DNA from: Brachionus rotundiformis
Lineage: Eukaryota; Rotifera; Eurotatoria; Ploima; Brachionidae
NCBI GenBank assembly: GCA_016802295.1
Contig: JAESIW010000162.1
Span: 1,343,346-1,407,345, forward strand
Direction of reading: 5' to 3'
Length of the DNA stretch: 64,000 bases
The position numbers and the translations under genes are program-made. The notes beneath the pieces are model-generated. The model had not been told where the DNA came from. It ran no database searches and worked only from the letters and a program-made list of their open reading frames with translations. Position 1 is the first letter of the stretch. Every line of letters begins with the position of its first letter. Positions 59,160 through 64,000 of this stretch are shown here, in pieces.

Positions 59160-62100
59160 GCAAAAATTGATTTAATTAAAAGCATAGCGAACGGCGTAGG
59201 CGCAAGCGTAGCCTCGACCAGCATTAAACCAACCAAGCACAATACGAGCTCGAACAGTTCTGGCTCGAGTCACAATACAAGCCTGAACAACGATGCTATG
59301 ATGAACAACCAACAGCACACTACCACTAATTATGTATTCAATGGAAACGGCACCACAAGCAGTGCCGGCAGCTCCAGTAGCTACGAAACCAACGAGAACA
59401 ACCACGGTCTTTACAATCCTCAAATACAAGGGCTTAATTCAAAAATGTCCAATCTCAGCATGGCTAGCATAAACAGTGCCAATACCAATTTTATGATGAG
59501 CATTTTGCTCAATAATGTAGAAGACTCGGCCTTCAGCGATCTTGGCAAAGACGAACTAAACCTCTTAATGAACGAAGCCATAGTATGTTAACTTAATAAT
59601 TAAATTTAATAAAAAATTATAAATTTTTTAAAAATATTTATTTTAATTATTATTATTTAATTTATAAATTTTTGTTTAATTCAGAGTCATATGGATTTGC
59701 CGCCTGATAAGCTAAAGATTGTGAAAATGCTTCCGGATGAGAAAAAGATCCAAGTGCTGCGCAGTCTTAGATTTGTGAACGAGAAACAACCACCTGATTA
59801 TTACATCCAAGCTTTAAAGACCTATATAGATGTGATCAACAACCAAAAATCGCATCGCAGGTCCAAAACGCCAATTATGGAGACTTCCACCGAGCTGATT
59901 AAGAACCTAGAAGTTTCGCTTAGGACCAACCGAATTGAATGGGTGCACAAATTTCTAGATCCGCCATTGAATGGTCTTGATGTCCTAATCGAATATTTAC
60001 AATCGACTCTTAACTTTATGAGAGAATGTGAGCGATTTATCTTGGACCCTTTAAGTGAAAACATATCCGGAAATCAGACACTCAACTCAAATGTTCTAAG
60101 TTCTTATTCGAGTTCGGCATTTGGAAGTAATAGAACAAATGGCAGCAATCGTACCATTTTGAATGGCATTGTCAATGGCAATGGCAGTTCTATGTCCACG
60201 CTGACCAGGGCGCCCACTTCGCTCAGCTCGATTGCTTCGCTTGAGAGACGACATTCGCGCCTTCAAAAAGATACCAGAAAAAGAATGAATCGAGTCAAGA
60301 TTGGAGAGGCCGCCGATGACATACATGAATGTGTCAGATGTCTTAGGGCCATCATGAACCATCAGGTAAATCTATCTCTCATCTAATCTGTATCTATTTA
60401 ATTAAAACCTGTAGAAAAATTTTAATGGTAATTTTTTCTTAATTATGCTTTTGGCATATCTAAAGATTGCTGTCTAAGTGGTAGATTTGGGTCTTGGTAG
60501 ACATTGGTTAATCATTTTAATTTAAACTACCCCGGAATGCCCAGCAGGGTTTTTTTTTATTTTATCCAAATATATTTTATAATCATTTATAATCAAATTT
60601 TGTAAAGATTTGAAACCCTAGTTGAGAATAAAATGATAAATATTGGTTTATCATTTTGAGGCTCATTTTATTGTGAGCTTTTTTGCCAAATTTTCAAACT
60701 TTTTCTTCAGCTCTATTTTGAAATATCAAATTTTTCATATATCTAATTAATTTATTAATTTTAATATTAAAGATAAAATTTTGCTATAAAATTAATCAAG
60801 TATTTTTTGATTGATTTATGTTTATTGTGACTAGCTCACTTGGCTACTGCGAAACTGATGATCCCTTTGATCCCAAAGCTGGTTAATTAGACTCATTTTC
60901 AGATGAAGCTTTCATAAATTCTTCTTTTATGTCAAGATAATATTCCTCAAGTTCAACCAGGAGATTAATGTTTTGTCTAGCTTTGGCTTTGGAAAGTGTA
61001 CCATTAAGAATAATTAATTAAGAATTTAGAAGATAGTTTATATTTTGTTTAGATTTTTATTTAACAACACAATAAATTAATCTAAATGGTTTAATTTTTT
61101 TGGTGTATTTTATTATTAATTTAGGTCTAACCGGTTCCTGCCATTTGTCTATATTTATAATAGAATATTAATCTAAAACGACGGTGCATTTGTTTACCGT
61201 AGAAAATTTATTGTACTTTTATCTATATTTACAATTAGAATGGTCATATTTTATTTGCTCAAATGGATTAACTCTAGTCTAATTAATTTTTTTGTTTAAA
61301 TTTTGAGTAACTTTTAGCCTTATAAAAATTAGAATTCAAATTTAAGTAGACTTTTTAATAGTCAAACTTAATTAAGCAAAAAATAAACTTGTTGACATTA
61401 ATATGTAATTTATTTTTTATCCTATCTAGTCGAATTGGTAAGGTCTTTATTCTGCAAAAAAAAGAAAACAACTTAAGTTATGATTTATGATAAATGGTTA
61501 TTTTATTTATTTCCACATAAAAAATTAAATTATGGTCCTAAAATCATTTAATCTGTCATTAAAATTTCGTATTTTTTTTACAAAATTATAATAAAATAAA
61601 AATAAAAAAATAAAATAAACTCTTTTTAAGTATGGCTTTCATATGATTATTGGACATAAAGAGGCCATAAACTCGATAGCGCTAAGCTTGAAGCACAAAG
61701 AGTACAGAACCAAATCATTGGTATTGGAGCTATTGGCAGCCGTTTGCCTAGTAGACGGTGGACACAGCATTGTCCTTCGGGCTTTTGACAACTTCAAAGA
61801 CGTATACAAAGAAATGTATAGATTCGAGACATTGATGAACTACTTCAGACGCGATTCCAATGATGCTGACTTTAACATTGACTTTATGGTGGCTTGCATG
61901 CAATTCATAAACATAATTGTCCATTCGACACAGAACATGAACTTCCGGGTGCATCTACAACACGAATTCACCCAACTTGGTCTTGACGACTATTTGGAAA
62001 ATAAGCTAAGATACAATGAAAGTGACCGATTGCAGGTGCAGATACAGGCCTATTTGGACAATCAGTTTGATGTCCAGCAATTGCTAGAGGACGCCGAAGC

Positions 62101-64000
62101 CAAGGCCGAAGCTTTGGTAGAAATCGACAAGCTCAAAGACGAGTTGTCCATTGAAAAAGAAAAGTACAACAAGTCCCAAGACGATGCTTTGAACAGAATA
62201 AGCGAGCTACAGAACGAGTTGTCAATGACCAGACAACAATTGGACTTGATAACAAAAGAAAAAGAGGACATGAACATTACCATCAGTACACTTAAGCGGA
62301 ACCAATTGGCTCAGCTGCAGAAACAGCACCAAGAGTTTATGAATAGCTGTAACAAGACATTCGATTCGAGCATTGATTCACCTTCGACTCAATCGCTTTC
62401 TCCAGCTCCGCCACCACCACCACCTCCGCCTCCGTTGTCTTTGTCAACTCCGGGTGCACCACCACCGCCGCCTCCACCCCCTCCTCCACCACTCTTAGGC
62501 TCGCACAAGATACCACCAGCACCTGGCATGGCCGAACCACCTATTCCAAGTAAATTGACACTCTATTTTCCTATCAACAATAAACTTAATTTTTTTTTAG
62601 CCATGACCATTAAGAGGAAAATTGAGACCAAATACCGCTTGCCAAATTTGAATTGGATAGCTCTCAAGCCCCAACAGGTCAAAGGAACAATTTTCTGCGA
62701 GTTGGATGACGAAAAGCTGCTCAAAGTTATCGATTTTGATACTTTTGAGGAGTTGTTCAAGACTGGTCCATCTGCTAATTCAGCCATGTCCAACTCAAAG
62801 CTCGAGTCGCCCAATGCAATCAAGAAGTTAATTAAGAAGAACGAAAACTTGACACTTTTGGAAGCGCAGAGACAACGAAATTTGGCAATTTCGAGACGGA
62901 AAATTGAAATGGGAATCGCTCAAATTACCAAGGCAATTAACAAGTATTTAAGCTTAATTATTATCTTTTAGATTAGATTTTAAATGTTATGCTTTTTTTT
63001 TTCTAAAAGTTTGGATTTGAACTGTTTACCAATAGACCAAGTCGAAATACTTCAGCATTTTATTCCAACTGATATTGAGGTAAGTTTGTCTGTAATTCAT
63101 TTATCGTTTTATATATTTATTTAATTAAATAAAAGAATTTAATTTAGTTTTAAAATTTTAATTATTTAAAATATACAATTTTTTTTATAAGCTTAAAGCA
63201 TTCAGTTCTTATACTGAAAGTGGTAAAGATATAAAATTATTGTCCGAAGAAGATCAATTTTTGTTTGCGGTAAAAAAAAAATTTAATATTAAAAAAAATA
63301 TTTAATTAATTAATTTAAACAAAAACAGCTGAGCAAAGTAGATCGTCTAACTCAGAAATTGAACATCATGAGCTTTGTTGCCAATTTTTCTGACACCTAC
63401 AAGAACCTTTTGCCACAAATAAACGCAGTTAGCTCTGCCTCGCTGAGCATAAAGCAGAGCAAGAAGCTAAAAAAGCTTCTCGAAGTTGTTCTAGCATTTG
63501 GCAATTATATGAACAGCAGCAAGAGGGGTCCCGTATACGGCTTCAAACTCCAAAGCTTAGAATCTGTAATTTATCTTTTAATATATTAATTTTTTTTGTC
63601 TAATTAATTAATTTAGCTTTTGGAAACAAAAACCCACGACAAAAAGCAAACTCTTTTGCATTTCATAGTTCAGACATTGAGCGAGAAGTTTCCCGAGTTG
63701 AAAAATTTCGACTCAGAGCTTATGTTTATAGACAAAGCAGCCATGGGTATAAAAAAAACTTTGTCTTATCTAATTTTGAATTTTTATTGATTAAATTTGG
63801 CCAATTTAAGTGTCATTGGAGAATGTCCAGTTTGACATGAACGAGCTGGCCAAGGGAATGAAAAACACCAAAAAAGAGTACGAAATTAGACTCGAGTCCA
63901 AGACAGACACCCATGTATTGAAAGAATTTTTGTCCAAAGCTGAACAACAGCATAACGAGTTGACAAACAAGTACAAGCTTTCCCAAGACCAGTTTAATCA
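59160..64000 (+). CDS. FMNL: Formin-like protein (FMNL family), partial at both ends
   Basis: Actin-nucleating formin of the FMNL/FRL class. Exons: about 59160-59582, 59685-60365, 61631-62549, 62601-62943, 63010-63079, 63192-63269, 63329-63565, 63617-63746 and 63811 onward past the window. The first listed exon is Ser/Asn-rich with no early ATG, so the true start lies in an upstream exon. The GTPase-binding/FH3 region has MDLPPDKLKIVKMLPDEKK, NLEVSLRTNRIEWVHKFLD, CVRCLRAIMNHQ and SLVLELLAAVCLVDGGHS. A coiled coil (62100-62340) leads to an FH1 with two polyproline runs (62401-62500). FH2 starts KRKIETKYRLPNLNWIALKP and includes FEELFKTGP, LLEVVLAFGNYMNSSKRG and VYGFKLQSLES. A 1.27-kb intron (60366-61630) is unusually long here. 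It would act at the plasma membrane in actin protrusion, downstream of Rho-family GTPases. Confidence 0.95.
60366..61630 (+). other. Long formin intron
   Basis: 1265-bp intron between the MNHQ and YGFHMI codons, about twenty times the usual intron length in this window. I see no gene within it. Confidence 0.7.

Noticed and set aside
62337..62540. Minus-strand Val/Glu-rich frame opposite the formin FH1
   Set aside because: Complement of the polyproline codons; an expected shadow.
1..64000. CRISPR arrays, operons, riboswitches or bacterial promoters
   Set aside because: The window is clearly eukaryotic nuclear DNA with spliceosomal introns; no regularly spaced repeats were seen.

Overview
The window is nuclear DNA from a small, very AT-rich animal genome. 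Genes contain spliceosomal introns, mostly about 45-70 bp with GT...AG ends, and the protein set is clearly metazoan: APPL, cohesin-independent ACF1-type chromatin factor, SIKE/FGFR1OP2, a C-type lectin joined to a peritrophin-A domain, pentameric ligand-gated channels and a formin-like protein. The base composition, tiny introns, protostome-type chitin-binding domain and Cys-less channels would fit a monogonont rotifer such as Brachionus. That placement is inference, not proof. I read all gene models by eye; exon ends are best guesses from splice signals and family conservation.

Layout. 0.4-2.1 kb (-): mitochondrial processing peptidase beta. 4.2-5.3 kb (-): unrecognised protein. 7.2-8.0 kb (-): SF3A2. 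9.2-11.7 kb (+): APPL adaptor. 12.8-13.6 kb (+): RNF170 ubiquitin ligase. 14.6-17.8 kb (+): DDT/WHIM/PHD protein of the ACF1/BAZ1 type. 19.4-20.5 kb (-): unrecognised intronless gene. 20.9-25.0 kb (+): two tandem pentameric channels. 25.0-27.6 kb (-): F-box/WD40 protein with a LINE relic in an intron. 27.8-37.9 kb: four NUDT9-like genes, two of which have lost the Nudix box, separated by a transposon-rich stretch (31.8-33.6 kb). 38.6-39.3 kb (-): SIKE-like coiled coil. 40.1-40.9 kb (-): short-chain dehydrogenase. 41.4-42.7 kb (-): RS-rich protein. 43.0-44.4 kb (+): secreted lectin/chitin-binding protein. 45.2-52.5 kb: a recent tandem duplication carrying two nearly identical copies of a small Cys-rich protein gene. 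52.5-59.1 kb: gene-poor. 59.2-64.0 kb (+): FMNL formin, running off the window.

As expected in an animal genome, neighbours are mostly functionally unrelated. The parts that stand out are the local duplications. The two channel genes are almost identical except for a sharply bounded 91-bp block that encodes exactly the M1-M2 loop and pore-lining M2 helix. The 45-52 kb duplication likewise has near-identical blocks flanking an unrelated middle. The NUDT9 cluster mixes intact and catalytically degraded copies. These look like products of duplication, conversion and replacement and are the best candidates for something undescribed.
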